64,000 nt of DNA from CAVYXZ01 sp963772595 (GTDB lineage Bacteria; Chloroflexota; Anaerolineae; Aggregatilineales; Phototrophicaceae), in NCBI GenBank assembly GCA_963772595.1, contig CAVYXZ010000014.1:248001-312000 (forward strand), written 5' to 3'. Made by a program: the position numbers and the translations under genes. Of the stretch, positions 1 through 9,588 are shown one piece after another. Positions within the stretch are counted from its first letter, which is position 1; every line of letters starts with the position of its first letter. The notes beneath the pieces are model-generated. The model did no database searches. It was not told where the DNA came from and saw nothing but the letters and a program-made list of their open reading frames with translations.

Positions 1-2
1 AG

Positions 3-143
3 GCTCAAACACTGCTGGACGCAGCAGATGGCGAAGTCAAGACGGCCATCGTGATGCAGGTCCAGCAGGTCGATGCGCAGCAGGCCCGCCAGCTTCTACA
101 GCAGGTAGATGGGCACCTGCGCCAGTTGATTGACCCCGAATGA
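3..143 (+). CDS. murQ: N-acetylmuramic acid 6-phosphate etherase, C-terminal end (partial)
   Basis: The reading frame is open from the window edge and ends at TGA 141-143. It encodes 46 residues containing LLDAADGEVKTAIVM, followed by a Gln/Ala-rich helix with ARQLLQQVDGHLR. This matches the C-terminal UBA-like end of MurQ, which cleaves the lactyl ether of MurNAc-6-phosphate in cell-wall recycling. Only the last sixth of the protein is visible, so the SIS catalytic domain cannot be checked. The gene converges on the oppF-like gene with a 3-base gap. A peptidoglycan or amino-sugar role fits the N-acetylglucosamine-kinase-like gene and GH18 enzyme elsewhere in the window. The family call is fairly good but rests on a short fragment. 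Confidence 0.7.
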   Translation, partial: AQTLLDAADGEVKTAIVMQVQQVDAQQARQLLQQVDGHLRQLIDPE

Positions 144-146
144 TGG

Positions 147-1172
147 TCAGGCGCTGATCGGCGGAATGCCGCGTAGATCAAGCTCCTCGGCAAAATGGCA
201 GGCAGCCACGTGATTCGGCCCAACTTTACGCAGTGCCGGGGTTTCCGTCTTGCAGCGATCCTGCGCGAAGCGGCAGCGCGGATGAAAATAGCAGCCGCTG
301 GGTGGATGCGCCGGGTCGGCAACCTCGCCTTCCAGCACGATCCGGTTGGCCCTGCGGCGCGGATCAGGAACCGGGATCGCGGATAGCAAAGCCTCGGTAT
401 AGGGATGTTTCGGCTTGCGAAACAGTTCGTCGGTCGGGGCCATCTCGACCAGCTTGCCCACGTACATCACCGCCACCCGGTCGGCCACGTATTCGACCAC
501 GCTCAGATCGTGTGAAATGAACAGATAAGTCAGGTGAAGTTCGCGCTGAAGCTCGATCATCAGATTGATGATCTGCGCCCGCACAGAGACATCCAGCGCC
601 GAGACCGCTTCATCGGCCACGACAAGCTCAGGATCAAGCGCCAGTGCCCGCGCGATGCTGATCCGCTGCCGCTGTCCACCGCTGAAGGCGTGCGGATAGC
701 GCCGCATGTGTTCAGAGCGCAGCCCGACCTTGTTCAGCAGGTCCACCACACGGTCTTCAAGCTCCTTGCCTGAAGCCACATTATGAATCCGCAGCGGATC
801 GGCCACGATGTCGAAGACGGTCATACGCGGATTCAACGAGGCGTAAGGGTCCTGGAAGATCATACGAATGGCGCGGCGGTATTTCTTAAGCTCTGCCTCG
901 TCCAGCAGCATCAGATCAACGGCATCGCCATTCGCGCCGAAGAGGATTTCCCCATCGGTCGGCTCGTAGGCCCGCACGATACAGCGGCCAATTGTCGTCT
1001 TGCCGCAGCCGCTCTCGCCGACCAATCCTAAAGTCTCGCCGCGCTCGATCTCGAAATTGACCCCGTCAACGGCCTTGACATGCCCGACCGTCCGGCGAAA
1101 AAAGCCCTTCTTAATCGGAAAGTGCATCTTCAGGTCATTTAATTTCAAAAGCGTATTATTTTCAGCCATCAA
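147..1172 (-). CDS. oppF: Opp/Dpp-type ABC transporter ATP-binding protein (OppF-like)
   Basis: This is one of two ATPases energising an oligopeptide/oligosaccharide importer. Visible motifs are Walker A GESGCGKTT (about residue 52), signature SGGQRQR, Walker B LVVADEAVSALD and the H-loop ISHDLSVVEY. The C-terminal oligo_HPY region follows, with the Cys-rich segment CYFHPRCRFAQDRC that in some characterised family members holds an Fe-S cluster. Length is 341 residues, normal for OppF/DppF. The ATG overlaps the stop of the upstream oppD-like gene by 4 bases, implying translational coupling. It is the last gene of the LacI-SBP-oppBCDF operon. The substrate is unknown; the context favours an oligosaccharide over a peptide. 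Confidence 0.9.
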   Translation of the reverse strand: MMAENNTLLKLNDLKMHFPIKKGFFRRTVGHVKAVDGVNFEIERGETLGLVGESGCGKTTIGRCIVRAYEPTDGEILFGANGDAVDLMLLDEAELKKYRRAIRMIFQDPYASLNPRMTVFDIVADPLRIHNVASGKELEDRVVDLLNKVGLRSEHMRRYPHAFSGGQRQRISIARALALDPELVVADEAVSALDVSVRAQIINLMIELQRELHLTYLFISHDLSVVEYVADRVAVMYVGKLVEMAPTDELFRKPKHPYTEALLSAIPVPDPRRRANRIVLEGEVADPAHPPSGCYFHPRCRFAQDRCKTETPALRKVGPNHVAACHFAEELDLRGIPPISA

Positions 1173-2194
1173 GATTGACCTTCTGTCTCTTCATAAAGCA
1201 GGCAGCGCACAGTCCGCCCATCCGCCAACGTAATCAGGTCCGGGTGAATCACGTCGCACTTACCGGGCATAAACTGGTCACAGCGCGAATGAAAGGGGCA
1301 TCCGGTAGGCCGGTTGAAGGGATCCGGGACCGACCCCTCAATCGGGTTCAGGACCTGCGTGCGGCCTGCCCCCAGCCGGGGGATCGACCGCAACAGCGCC
1401 TGGGTGTAAGGGTGCTTCGGATCATAAAACAGCGAGTCCAGATCCGCCTGTTCGACCACTTCGCCCAGATACATCACCACTACTTCGTCGCAGGTCTCGG
1501 CTACAACCCCCAGATCATGGGTAATGAGCATAATCGCCATGCCAAACTCGTCTTGCAGGCTCTTCATCAGTTCCAGAATCTGAGCTTGAGTCGTCACGTC
1601 CAGCGCCGTCGTCGGCTCGTCGGCGATCAGCAGCAGCGGATTACACGACAGCGCCATCGCAATCATGGCCCGCTGGCGCATCCCGCCGCTTAACTGAAAG
1701 GTATAGTTACCGATTCGCGTTTCGGGCCGGGGAATGCCCACCAGCCCCAGCAGTTCAATCGCGTAATCGCGGGCCTGATCCTTGCTCATGTCACGGTGCA
1801 ACAGGATAGCTTCCATAATCTGGTTGCCAATTGTATGCACCGGGCTGAGCGAGTTCATCGGCTCCTGAAAAATCATGGCGATAGAGTTGCCACGAATGTC
1901 GCGCATGTCCGTGCTGTCTTCCGGCAGCGCCGCCAGATCAATCGTTTCTCCCTTGCGATTGAGCAGGATCTCGCCGCCCACAATCTCGCCGGGATCATCG
2001 ACAATCTTGAGAATCGACATCGCCGTGACGCTTTTGCCGCAGCCGCTCTCGCCCACGATCCCCAGCGTTGTCCCACGCCGGAGCTTGAAATCGACCCCAT
2101 CCACCGCCTTGACAGTCCCTTCGTCAAGCTGAAAATAGGTCCGTAGATCTTTAACTTCGAGAAGAATGTCGCCTTCCATGATAGCCTCGTTCAT
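1169..2194 (-). CDS. oppD: Opp/Dpp-type ABC transporter ATP-binding protein (OppD-like)
   Basis: This is the partner ATPase of the importer. Motifs are Walker A GESGCGKSV, Q-loop MIFQEPMNSLSP, signature LSGGMRQR, Walker B LLIADEPTTALD and H-loop LITHDLGVV. The C-terminus has CPFHSRCDQFMPGKC, the Cys-containing oligo_HPY end. Length is 341 residues. The start ATG (2192-2194) overlaps the TGA of the oppC-like gene by 4 bases, and the end overlaps the start of the oppF-like gene by 4 bases, so the three are probably translationally coupled. OppD and OppF form a heterodimer in this family. Confidence 0.9.
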   Translation of the reverse strand: MNEAIMEGDILLEVKDLRTYFQLDEGTVKAVDGVDFKLRRGTTLGIVGESGCGKSVTAMSILKIVDDPGEIVGGEILLNRKGETIDLAALPEDSTDMRDIRGNSIAMIFQEPMNSLSPVHTIGNQIMEAILLHRDMSKDQARDYAIELLGLVGIPRPETRIGNYTFQLSGGMRQRAMIAMALSCNPLLLIADEPTTALDVTTQAQILELMKSLQDEFGMAIMLITHDLGVVAETCDEVVVMYLGEVVEQADLDSLFYDPKHPYTQALLRSIPRLGAGRTQVLNPIEGSVPDPFNRPTGCPFHSRCDQFMPGKCDVIHPDLITLADGRTVRCLLYEETEGQS

Positions 2195-3357
2195 GCGTAG
2201 GGATCCGCCGCGTCGCGCAGGCCATCACCCAGGAAGTTCAATGCCAGCACCGCAATGACCACTGCCACAGCCGGAGACAGCAGCCAGGGAGCCGTCGCTA
2301 CACTGCGGACATTCTGTGCCTCTTGCAGCAGCACACCCCAACTCACCACCGGCGGGCGCAGGCCCAGACCGAGAAAGCTCAGGGCCGTCTCGGCCAGGAT
2401 CATGCCCGGAATTGCCAGGGTAATCGAGGCGATGATGTGACTGTAGAAGGCGGGCAGCATGTGTTGGAACATGATCTTGCGCTGGCTGGCTCCATCCAGG
2501 CGCGCCGCCATCACGAAATCCTCCTCGCGCAGCGCCAGGAAACGCCCACGCACCACGCGCGCCAATCCCGTCCAACCAATGAAGGAGAGGAGTATCGTAA
2601 TGGCAAAATAAATCTGCAGCGGTCCCCACTCCGTCGGCAGGGCTGCGGCCAGCCCCAACCACAGTGGAATTGTCGGCATCGACCTGATGAACTCAATGAC
2701 ACGCTGAATAATGTTGTCCAGGACACCGCCATAGTAGCCGGAGATGCCCCCCAGGATGATCCCCAGGATCAGGCTGATGGTCACGCCGACCAGACCAATT
2801 GTCATCGAAACTCGTGTGCCGTAGATCATCCGGCTGAGGACATCGCGCCCCAGGCGGTCGGCTCCCATCAGGTACATGACGTCGTCAGGGTTCGCCGGGC
2901 CAATCAGATGCAGGTCCGTCTCAAAAATGCCGAACAATTTATACGAGTAGCCATGTGTGAACAGCCGTACCGGGACCGTGACGGTCGGGTCAACCACGAA
3001 GGTCCGGCGCAAGGCCACCGGGTCCACTTCAACAGTGTACCCGTAGACGTGGGGATCAAAGCCATTCTCGTCAATCAGGATCAGGGTCTGCGGCGGCGCA
3101 TAGGTCGCCTTTGTATTGACCTGATCCGGTGGGAACGGAGCCAGAAACTCAGCGATCACCACAATGCCATAGATCACGAGCGTCACGATGCCGCCCGCAA
3201 TCGCCAGTTTATGTTTACGAAAACGCCACCACATCAACTGCCACTGCGACGCGACGAATGACCGTGTTTCGGTCTCATCGATGTCTGCGCCTGCCGGCAC
3301 GACCGGGGCGGCGGTTTCACCGGCTTCAACGTTGGATCTTGAAACGCCACTTTCCAT
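2191..3357 (-). CDS. oppC: Opp/Dpp-type ABC transporter permease (OppC-like)
   Basis: This is an inner-membrane permease with a BPD_transp_1 domain. A first membrane segment lies at about residues 52-75. The conserved family stretch MGADRLGRDVLSRMIYGTR follows, then five more hydrophobic segments, with the EAA-loop sequence MAARLDGASQRKIMFQHMLP that contacts the ATPase. Length is 388 residues against roughly 300 for typical OppC. The excess is an insertion of about 90 residues between the first membrane segment and the conserved core, predicted to be extracytoplasmic. It pairs with the oppB-like gene 12 bases upstream. Confidence 0.9.
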   Translation of the reverse strand: MESGVSRSNVEAGETAAPVVPAGADIDETETRSFVASQWQLMWWRFRKHKLAIAGGIVTLVIYGIVVIAEFLAPFPPDQVNTKATYAPPQTLILIDENGFDPHVYGYTVEVDPVALRRTFVVDPTVTVPVRLFTHGYSYKLFGIFETDLHLIGPANPDDVMYLMGADRLGRDVLSRMIYGTRVSMTIGLVGVTISLILGIILGGISGYYGGVLDNIIQRVIEFIRSMPTIPLWLGLAAALPTEWGPLQIYFAITILLSFIGWTGLARVVRGRFLALREEDFVMAARLDGASQRKIMFQHMLPAFYSHIIASITLAIPGMILAETALSFLGLGLRPPVVSWGVLLQEAQNVRSVATAPWLLSPAVAVVIAVLALNFLGDGLRDAADPYA

Positions 3358-3369
3358 AACTCACCGCCT

Positions 3370-4356
3370 CTATTCGTAACGGATTCGAGGATCTAACCAG
3401 GCCAGCGCAATATCGGACACCAGGGTACCGAACATGGTAAGGACACTCAGCAGCAAGATAAAAGCTCCGGCCAGATACATATCTTGTGTGGTCAAGGCTG
3501 ATAACAACATGGGGCCGGTTGTCGGCAAACTTAACACGACAGCGACAATAATCGAGCCGGAGACCAGGGTTGGCAGCAGCCAACCCGCCGTACTGACAAA
3601 CGGATTCAGGGCTACACGCACCGGGTACTTGAGAATGACCTTCCATTCTGGCAGGCCCTTCGCCCGTGCTGTACGCACGTAAGGCTTACGTAGTTCATCC
3701 AGCAGATTCGCCCGCATAATGCGAATCAGGCTGGCCGTGCCTGCCATGCCCAGAATAACCATCGGGATCCATAAATGACTCAACAGGTCCAGAATTTTAT
3801 TTATATTCCAGGGAGCATCGATATACTCCGGGGAAAACAGCCCGCCAACACTCTGATTGAAATACTTAAAGGCAATATACATTAACACCAGGGCCAGCAA
3901 GAAATTGGGAATCGCCAGACCAAGAAAGCCGAAGAAGGTCGCTATGTAATCCCCCAACGAATATTGTTTCACTGCGGAATAGATGCCTATAGGGAAAGCC
4001 ACCACCCAGGTAAACAACAGAGTCGCCAACGAAAGCAGGACGGTCAGGCTCAAGCGGCTCCAGATCAACGATTCCACCGGGGCGCTCCAGGCAAACGAAG
4101 TCCCAAAATCACCCCTGAGGACAATATTGCTAATCCACTTGAAATACTGCACGTACATCGGCTGATCCAGCCCAAAACGCTGATTCAGCGCGTCGATTGT
4201 CTCCTGCTCAACGATCTCACCCTGAGATGAGAGGTTTGCCATATACGAATCCAGAAAACTGCCCGGCGGGAGCTGGATGATGATAAACGCGACCAGTGAG
4301 ACCGCGAATAGTGTCGGGATCATGTAGAGCAGACGGCGTACAATAAATTGTGCCAT
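3370..4356 (-). CDS. oppB: Opp/Dpp-type ABC transporter permease (OppB-like)
   Basis: This 328-residue integral membrane permease begins MAQFIVRRLLYMIPTLFAVS, the typical OppB/DppB first helix. The conserved RFGLDQPMYVQYFKW segment follows, then DFGTSF, several hydrophobic segments and the EAA loop RTARAKGLPEWKVILKYPVR. The end DIALAWLDPRIRYE is characteristic of the family. It forms the membrane channel with the OppC-like protein. A strong stem-loop (4381-4405) separates it from the upstream binding-protein gene, so it is probably made at lower level than the binding protein. Confidence 0.92.
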   Translation of the reverse strand: MAQFIVRRLLYMIPTLFAVSLVAFIIIQLPPGSFLDSYMANLSSQGEIVEQETIDALNQRFGLDQPMYVQYFKWISNIVLRGDFGTSFAWSAPVESLIWSRLSLTVLLSLATLLFTWVVAFPIGIYSAVKQYSLGDYIATFFGFLGLAIPNFLLALVLMYIAFKYFNQSVGGLFSPEYIDAPWNINKILDLLSHLWIPMVILGMAGTASLIRIMRANLLDELRKPYVRTARAKGLPEWKVILKYPVRVALNPFVSTAGWLLPTLVSGSIIVAVVLSLPTTGPMLLSALTTQDMYLAGAFILLLSVLTMFGTLVSDIALAWLDPRIRYE

Positions 4357-4380
4357 AGAGAACGTCTCCCAGAAGAATCA

Positions 4381-4405
4381 GGGCTGCGCCACGCGGACGC
4401 AGCCC
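4381..4405 (-). promoter_or_regulatory. Intercistronic stem-loop between binding protein and permease genes
   Basis: Perfect 8-bp arms GGGCTGCG (4381-4388) and CGCAGCCC (4398-4405) enclose a 9-base loop, 20 bases after the binding-protein stop codon on the minus strand. No U-tract follows. It is therefore more likely an mRNA-stabilising or partial-termination hairpin, as between malE and malF, than a full terminator. The same arrangement occurs at 17610 and 37367. Confidence 0.65.
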
Positions 4406-4425
4406 TTGAAACGATGTTAAAATCC

Positions 4426-6345
4426 TCAGCCGCTGATGTAGTACTGGAAGGGATTGGTTGGCCCAGGATGCGGGTACAGCCAGGCGTTCGGATACGATTC
4501 CGGAACGTTGTGGAAATCGTTCTTCTTGATGGCATAGCCGTTTGCAGGCAGGCTGATGCCCATCGCCCAGAACTGGTCCGCAGCAATCTGAAGAATCTGA
4601 TCCATCAGCGCTTTCTGCTGGTCAGGATCTGCCGTTGACTTCAACTGATTGTAGAGATCCATCTGCATCTTGGCCGGTTCGCTCGGTTCTTCAGCGCGCG
4701 GATCATCCGGGTTGTTGAACCAGTACTGCCAGGCTTCAGCGAAGTGGGTCTCGTTGCTGTAAGGGAAGTACCAGCGCGGTTCCAGAACAACTTCCAGACC
4801 ACCGTCACCACCCCAAACGCTCGCATCTTGCTGGTTAGCTGCTTTACGCTCGTACAGCAGGCTGCGCTCGATGACGTTCTCACGTGCATCGATACCCACG
4901 GCCTGCCAGTAGCCAACCACCTGCTCAACGACATCCGGCCATGCGGGATCGAGTGTGGCAATCACATCAATATCAAAGGAGATACGGTTGCCATCCGGCC
5001 CCAGGCGGAAGCCATCTGCGTCTTTCTCGGCGAAACCAGCATCATCCAGCATCTGATTCGCCATATCCGGGTCGTAGTTCGTGTACTGCGTGGCAAGCTG
5101 CTCATTGTAGTACGGTGAAGTCGGGCGCGGCGCGAGCTGATAAGGCTGGCCCTGGCCGACGTAGACGAGATCAATGATGGCCTGGCGATCAATTGCCATA
5201 GAGAGCGCGGCACGGAAGTCATGATTCTGGAAGACTTCACGTTTCACCGGATCCAGATCGGTCAGGTTCAGCGCGATTGCCGCCGTATTCATGCTGGAGG
5301 GAACCGTCTCGACAAAGCCATAACCACCGGCTTCCTGGTTATCGAAGAAGACCGATTTGTTCGCCAGGGTGGCGATATGACGATCCTGGAAGTCGATGTC
5401 GCCGTTGAGCGCTTGCAGTACCAGCGTGTCAACATCCGCACCAACGTTCCAGACGACCTTGTCGATGTAAGGATACTGGTTGCCGTCAGGGTCCACTTTG
5501 AAGTAGTAGGGATTGCGGGTCGCAGTCACCTGAGTCGCATCGGCAGTGTAGCCGGAGTTTGGATCCAGGACCCAGGCCCAGACCTTCGGCGAAGGGGTCG
5601 TCCAGCGGCCATCACCGGCCACTTTCAGGTTATACAGATCGACCCAGTTATCGAGACCAGCCTCATCCATCAGAGCCTGAACAGCATCCATACCACCGGG
5701 GTTGCAGTCCGGGTGATACGTGCAGGCATAGTGTTTAGCCTCATCCACGACGGCGTTGCCATCGGGTGTCGCCAGACGCTGCAAGAACAAACCGTTCGGC
5801 GCAGCGAAGGTGAAGACGACAGTTTCAGGATCAGGAGCAGTTACGACACCCAACTCGTCACCGGTCACCATCCAGCTTGGCGGTGAAGGGCTGAGGTCAG
5901 TGTTCGCAATATGATACTGATACCAGTAGAGGATGTCGTCAGAGGTGAAGGGTTCACCATCCGACCATTTCATGCCGGGACGCAGATGGAAGGTGAATTC
6001 TGTACCATCATCGTTGACATCCCAGCTTGAGGCCACATCCGGGATAACCTTGGTCCAAGCCGGATCCCAGCGGACAAGACCTTCGTAGGCAATGTGACGT
6101 GTAAAATTAGCGCCGTCGCCGGTTCCGCGCAGGCCCAGATGCCAGGTACCGCCGTAAGTGCCGACCTCACTGTTGGGTTCGACAACCTGCGGATCCTGGG
6201 ACACCCGTTCTGCAACTGGCGGCAGATCCATATCATCAAGCATCGGTGCCTGGTGGTAGGTCATGTCCTGCGCCGCAATAATGCTGATGGGCGCTAACAT
6301 CCCGACCACAAGGACCAGGAAAAGTGCTAGACGTAGCTTTCGCAT
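4426..6345 (-). CDS. Family 5 extracellular solute-binding protein of Opp-type ABC transporter
   Basis: This is the substrate receptor of the Opp-like importer. The N-terminus MRKLRLALFLVLVVGML...SIIAAQD is a Sec signal peptide with probable cleavage before the AQD region. There is no lipobox Cys. The mature part is an SBP_bac_5 domain with GTWHLGLRGTGDG, DGTEFTFHLRPGMKWSDGEP (the family core motif) and SMAIDRQAIIDLVYVGQGQP. Length is 639 residues, long for the family but common for large oligosaccharide or peptide binders. It lies between the LacI regulator and the permeases. LacI control and the divergent DUF2264 gene suggest a glycan ligand; that is inference. Confidence 0.9.
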   Translation of the reverse strand: MRKLRLALFLVLVVGMLAPISIIAAQDMTYHQAPMLDDMDLPPVAERVSQDPQVVEPNSEVGTYGGTWHLGLRGTGDGANFTRHIAYEGLVRWDPAWTKVIPDVASSWDVNDDGTEFTFHLRPGMKWSDGEPFTSDDILYWYQYHIANTDLSPSPPSWMVTGDELGVVTAPDPETVVFTFAAPNGLFLQRLATPDGNAVVDEAKHYACTYHPDCNPGGMDAVQALMDEAGLDNWVDLYNLKVAGDGRWTTPSPKVWAWVLDPNSGYTADATQVTATRNPYYFKVDPDGNQYPYIDKVVWNVGADVDTLVLQALNGDIDFQDRHIATLANKSVFFDNQEAGGYGFVETVPSSMNTAAIALNLTDLDPVKREVFQNHDFRAALSMAIDRQAIIDLVYVGQGQPYQLAPRPTSPYYNEQLATQYTNYDPDMANQMLDDAGFAEKDADGFRLGPDGNRISFDIDVIATLDPAWPDVVEQVVGYWQAVGIDARENVIERSLLYERKAANQQDASVWGGDGGLEVVLEPRWYFPYSNETHFAEAWQYWFNNPDDPRAEEPSEPAKMQMDLYNQLKSTADPDQQKALMDQILQIAADQFWAMGISLPANGYAIKKNDFHNVPESYPNAWLYPHPGPTNPFQYYISG

Positions 6346-6440
6346 GAGTGTTTCTCTCCTAAGCTAAATATCTTGTAACAACTCAGCCTGACAGGCGATC
6401 ACAGTAAACAAGATCCGCTCGATTACTCCCTCCCTTCCGG

Positions 6441-7445
6441 TTATGGTGCGCTCTCACGAATCACCAGTTCGTGATTGAGCATTATCGGTTCTTGATCGAC
6501 TTGCCCTTCGATGCGATCCAGCAGCATCTGGGCAGCCAGCGCCCCCTGCTCATCTTTATTCAGGGTCAGGCGCAGTGTGGTCAGCCGTGGCGTGACCATA
6601 CGGGCAATATCAATATCATCATAGCCAATCACGGCGATGTCTTCAGGCACACGCCTGCCCAGATCCGCACAGGCGCGCAGCACACGAACGGCCATCGTAT
6701 CGTTGAAACATACGATTCCGTCGGTCTGCGGGCGCTCCCGGAGCAGACGTGATACAGCTACATCTGCAACTTCCTCTTCGCAGTTGACTACAGAATCAGC
6801 CTCATACTTATCGGCAGCGCTCAGAATCTGCACAAACGAATCAAGCCGCTGGCGTATAGCATAGGTTCGTCTCGGCGGCCCCACATAAGCCAGATGCTTC
6901 CGCCCTTGCTTGAGCAGGTGCTCCAGTGCCATAGCGATCCCGGTCGGCTCATCGAAAATAATCTGGCCCGCGATTTTAGGGTTCACTTGTGTGTTGACGA
7001 CGACCGCGGCGCGCTGGTTTCCCAGGAGTTCAGATAACTGCTTGCATCCCAGATGCGAGCCGAAGATCAGCACACCATCCACGCAGTCTTCCTCAAAGAA
7101 TTCAAGGACATCCTTTTCATGCCGGTCGTTGTTCCCGGTGTTGCACAGCAGCATGTGATAATTATTGTGCCAGAAAACATGCTCGGCACTCTGAAGAATA
7201 GCACTAAAATAGGCGCTGGAAATACTGGGGACAATGACGCCGATCTTGAGGGTTCTGTCGCTGGCGAGACTGCGGGCGATCCGGTTCGGTTTGTAACCCA
7301 GTTCGCTCATCACAGCCAGGACATGGCGGCGGGTATCATCGCCGATGCCGTCTTTATTGTTTAAGACGCGCGAGACGGTCATCATCGACACGTCCGCTTT
7401 TTGGGCCACATCCGCTATCGTAATGCGCGTCTTGGATTTAGTCAT
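6441..7445 (-). CDS. LacI family transcriptional regulator
   Basis: The N-terminal helix-turn-helix ITIADVAQKADVSMMTVSRV is followed by hinge GYKPNRIARSLA and a periplasmic-binding-protein-like sensor domain (KIGVIVPSISSAYFSAILQS ... DIAVIGYDDIDIARMVTPRL). With the start used here the length is about 334 residues, normal for LacI. An upstream in-frame start at 7532 would add 29 residues with no homology, so ATG 7443-7445 was chosen. It is the first gene of the opp-type operon. Three LacI-type operator sequences lie just upstream, so autoregulation and control of both the transporter and the divergent DUF2264 gene are likely. The effector is unknown. Confidence 0.9.
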   Translation of the reverse strand: MTKSKTRITIADVAQKADVSMMTVSRVLNNKDGIGDDTRRHVLAVMSELGYKPNRIARSLASDRTLKIGVIVPSISSAYFSAILQSAEHVFWHNNYHMLLCNTGNNDRHEKDVLEFFEEDCVDGVLIFGSHLGCKQLSELLGNQRAAVVVNTQVNPKIAGQIIFDEPTGIAMALEHLLKQGRKHLAYVGPPRRTYAIRQRLDSFVQILSAADKYEADSVVNCEEEVADVAVSRLLRERPQTDGIVCFNDTMAVRVLRACADLGRRVPEDIAVIGYDDIDIARMVTPRLTTLRLTLNKDEQGALAAQMLLDRIEGQVDQEPIMLNHELVIRESAP

Positions 7446-7457
7446 GTGAGACCATAA

Positions 7458-7469
7458 AAAAGCGCTAAC
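7458..7469. promoter_or_regulatory. Weak LacI-type operator half-site
   Basis: AGCGCTAAC at 7461-7469 repeats the right half of the perfect operator at 7560-7577, about 15 bases before the LacI start. Only the central AGCGCT is palindromic here, so this is a lower-affinity or chance site. Confidence 0.4.
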
Positions 7470-7559
7470 CAATTTATTTCTATTGCCCGGCGAACCGCCT
7501 TGGTCATAAGGACTCTTGCCGGGTATGACCACTCAAGGTACAGTGGGATTAGACCTGCA

Positions 7560-7577
7560 CACGTTAGCGCTAACGTG
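7560..7577. promoter_or_regulatory. LacI-family operator, perfect 18-bp palindrome
   Basis: CACGTTAGCGCTAACGTG is a perfect palindrome with the central CG typical of LacI-family sites. It lies between the divergent LacI/opp operon and the DUF2264 gene, 114 bases from the repressor start and 90 bases from the DUF2264 start. It is probably bound by the adjacent LacI protein. Confidence 0.75.
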
Positions 7578-7586
7578 AACGCTAAC
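7575..7586. promoter_or_regulatory. Second LacI-type operator, imperfect
   Basis: GTGAACGCTAAC differs from the core GTTAGCGCTAAC of the neighbouring perfect operator at two positions and abuts it. The adjacent sites could bind two repressor dimers on one stretch of DNA. Confidence 0.5.
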
Positions 7587-7667
7587 ATAAGCAAGATTAA
7601 CGACTTTTCCAGCAATTGTCAAGAAATCGCTTTCTGCTGAATTGCCATCTTTCGGAAAGAGACCACT

Positions 7668-9546
7668 TTGCAGAGCACACTCTCTTTTAGCCATCAAGAA
7701 GCCATCAATCTCTGGGCGCGTCTGGTCGCTGGCTGGGCACACAGCCTGGATGCTGAGGGCGCGCGCACGCTGATGGATGGTGCGCCCAATCGGGCCGATG
7801 TCGGCGGCTCCTACGAAGGGGTCACGCGCATGATGTGGGGTCTGGGCGGCTGGCTTTCACAGCCGAATCGCCCGACGACCGTGCAGTGGCGCGGCGAGAC
7901 TTTTGACCTCGAAGCCCTGACCCGGCGCGCGCTTATCAAGGGCTGTGATCCCGACTCGCCGTCCTACTGGGGTGTGGAATACCTGCCGCCCCGGCATCAC
8001 GACCAGCGCACGGTCGAGACGGGTCAGGTCGCCTTCGCGCTGTGGCAGTCGCGCGAACGTCTGTGGAATCACATGAATGAGGCCGAACGCAGCCGCATCT
8101 TCGACTTTCTGGAACGCTTCGCCCGCCCGCCGGTGCATCTGGGCAGCAACTGGTCGCTGTTCTGGGTGCTAAATCACGCCTCGCGCAAGGCACTCGACCT
8201 GCCCTATGAGCAGTCGATCATCGACGACGTGCTGGGCGGCTATCTCGATGGCGTTTACCTGGGCGATGGCTGGTACGACGATGCACCACAGCGCGGCGCG
8301 GGCTATATCGACGATTACAACCTGTGGGTCTTCGGCTCGCATGTGCTGGCCTGGGCACAGGTGGATGGGCACACGCAGCCGGAACGCCGCGACGAACTGC
8401 TGGAGCGCGTGCGCCAGCGGATGGAGCACCTGCCCTATTTCTTCGCAGCCGATGGCGCATACACCGAGTTTGGCCGCAGTCTGGCCTACAAATTCGCTCG
8501 CTTAGGCGCACCGCTGTGGGCCTACAAGCTGGGTGTCTGGCCGCATTCGACCGGGATGCTGCGGCGCTTGGTGGGCAAACATCTGCGCTGGTATGTCGAT
8601 CACGGCTGCAATCCGGGCCGATGGCACGCTGCGCCAATCGCTGACGGCGGGCGGCAGCATCGATATCTGCGAGCCGTACATCTCGACCGGCGCGACCTAC
8701 TGGGCCATGCAAGCTTTCGGCGGCCTGTGGAGCCTGCCCGATGACGATCCCTTCTGGACCACCGACGAAGAGCCGCTGCCTGCTGAACAGGGCGACTACG
8801 TCAAGGTCTACCCGCAGCCGGGCTGGGTCGTGACGGCCAACGATGGCGAGGTGCAGTTGTTCAATGCCGGGAGCGTCAAGAATTACGGCGCGAAGTACGG
8901 CAAGTTCGTCTACGGTACGCGCCACCCCTTCAACGTCGGCCTGAGCGAAGGCAGTCCCGCGCCGGATAACATGCTCAGCCTCTATCGATGGCGGTGCCTG
9001 GGGCCAGCGCAGTCATGTGCTGAATTTTGCCGTCGGCGAGCCGGGCTGGCTGCGCTTCCGCTGGACGCAGGACGTCAACGGCCAGACGCATGAGATTGAG
9101 ACGGTCATCGTCCTGCGTGGTCCGCAGCACATCCGCGCGCATCGCGTTCATTTAGCGGGAGATCGTCCCGCTCTCAGCGCGCGAAGGCAGCGCCCCGCTC
9201 GGTTATGCGCCCGGCGAGTTCCCGGAGATCTCGCGGCGGCCCCGACTGGCAGGCGACCGGTTTATCATCTGGCGTGACCGGCATCTTCAACCTGAAAGGC
9301 TACGCGCAGGCGGCCATCTGGCAGGGTGCGTCAGACATCAACAGCGTCTATCCCTTCCAGATCACGCCGGTCCTGATGGTGCCTGCGGTCGAGGATGGCA
9401 CAGAGTTGATGTGCCTGGTTTATGATGGCGATCCTTTCGACGACAATCTCGACCTGACGGCAGACATCCGCGGCGAATGGCAGGTGGACGGCGCGTTCCA
9501 CCTGAACTGGGCGGGCGATGAATATCAGATACCGCCGCTGGGCTGA
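7668..9546 (+). pseudogene. DUF2264 family protein, frameshifted
   Basis: The product resembles DUF2264 (PF10022), a helical-barrel family often found with pectin and rhamnogalacturonan genes; its activity is not established. Family-like stretches are GGSYEGVTRMMWGLGGWLS, GSNWSLFWVLNHASRKALDL, GWYDDAPQRGAGYIDDYNLW and DGAYTEFGRSLAYKFARLGA. The start is TTG 7668 behind GGAAAGAG. The frame breaks near 8610, 8985 and between about 9140 and 9240, with family-like sequence resuming each time (for example SIDICEPYISTGATYWAMQA, then FNLKGYAQAAIWQGASDINS). Corrected length is about 625 residues. It is divergent from the LacI-opp operon with shared operators, so probably co-regulated. The breaks may be consensus errors. 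Confidence 0.75.
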
Positions 9547-9588
9547 CTTATAATAGACAAGACGATTGAGTGTAGGGAGATGCGTGAC

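Noticed and set aside
9580..9582. First ATG of the Rieske gene as the start
   Set aside because: GGGAG directly abuts it with no spacing. The ATG at 9589 is correctly spaced.
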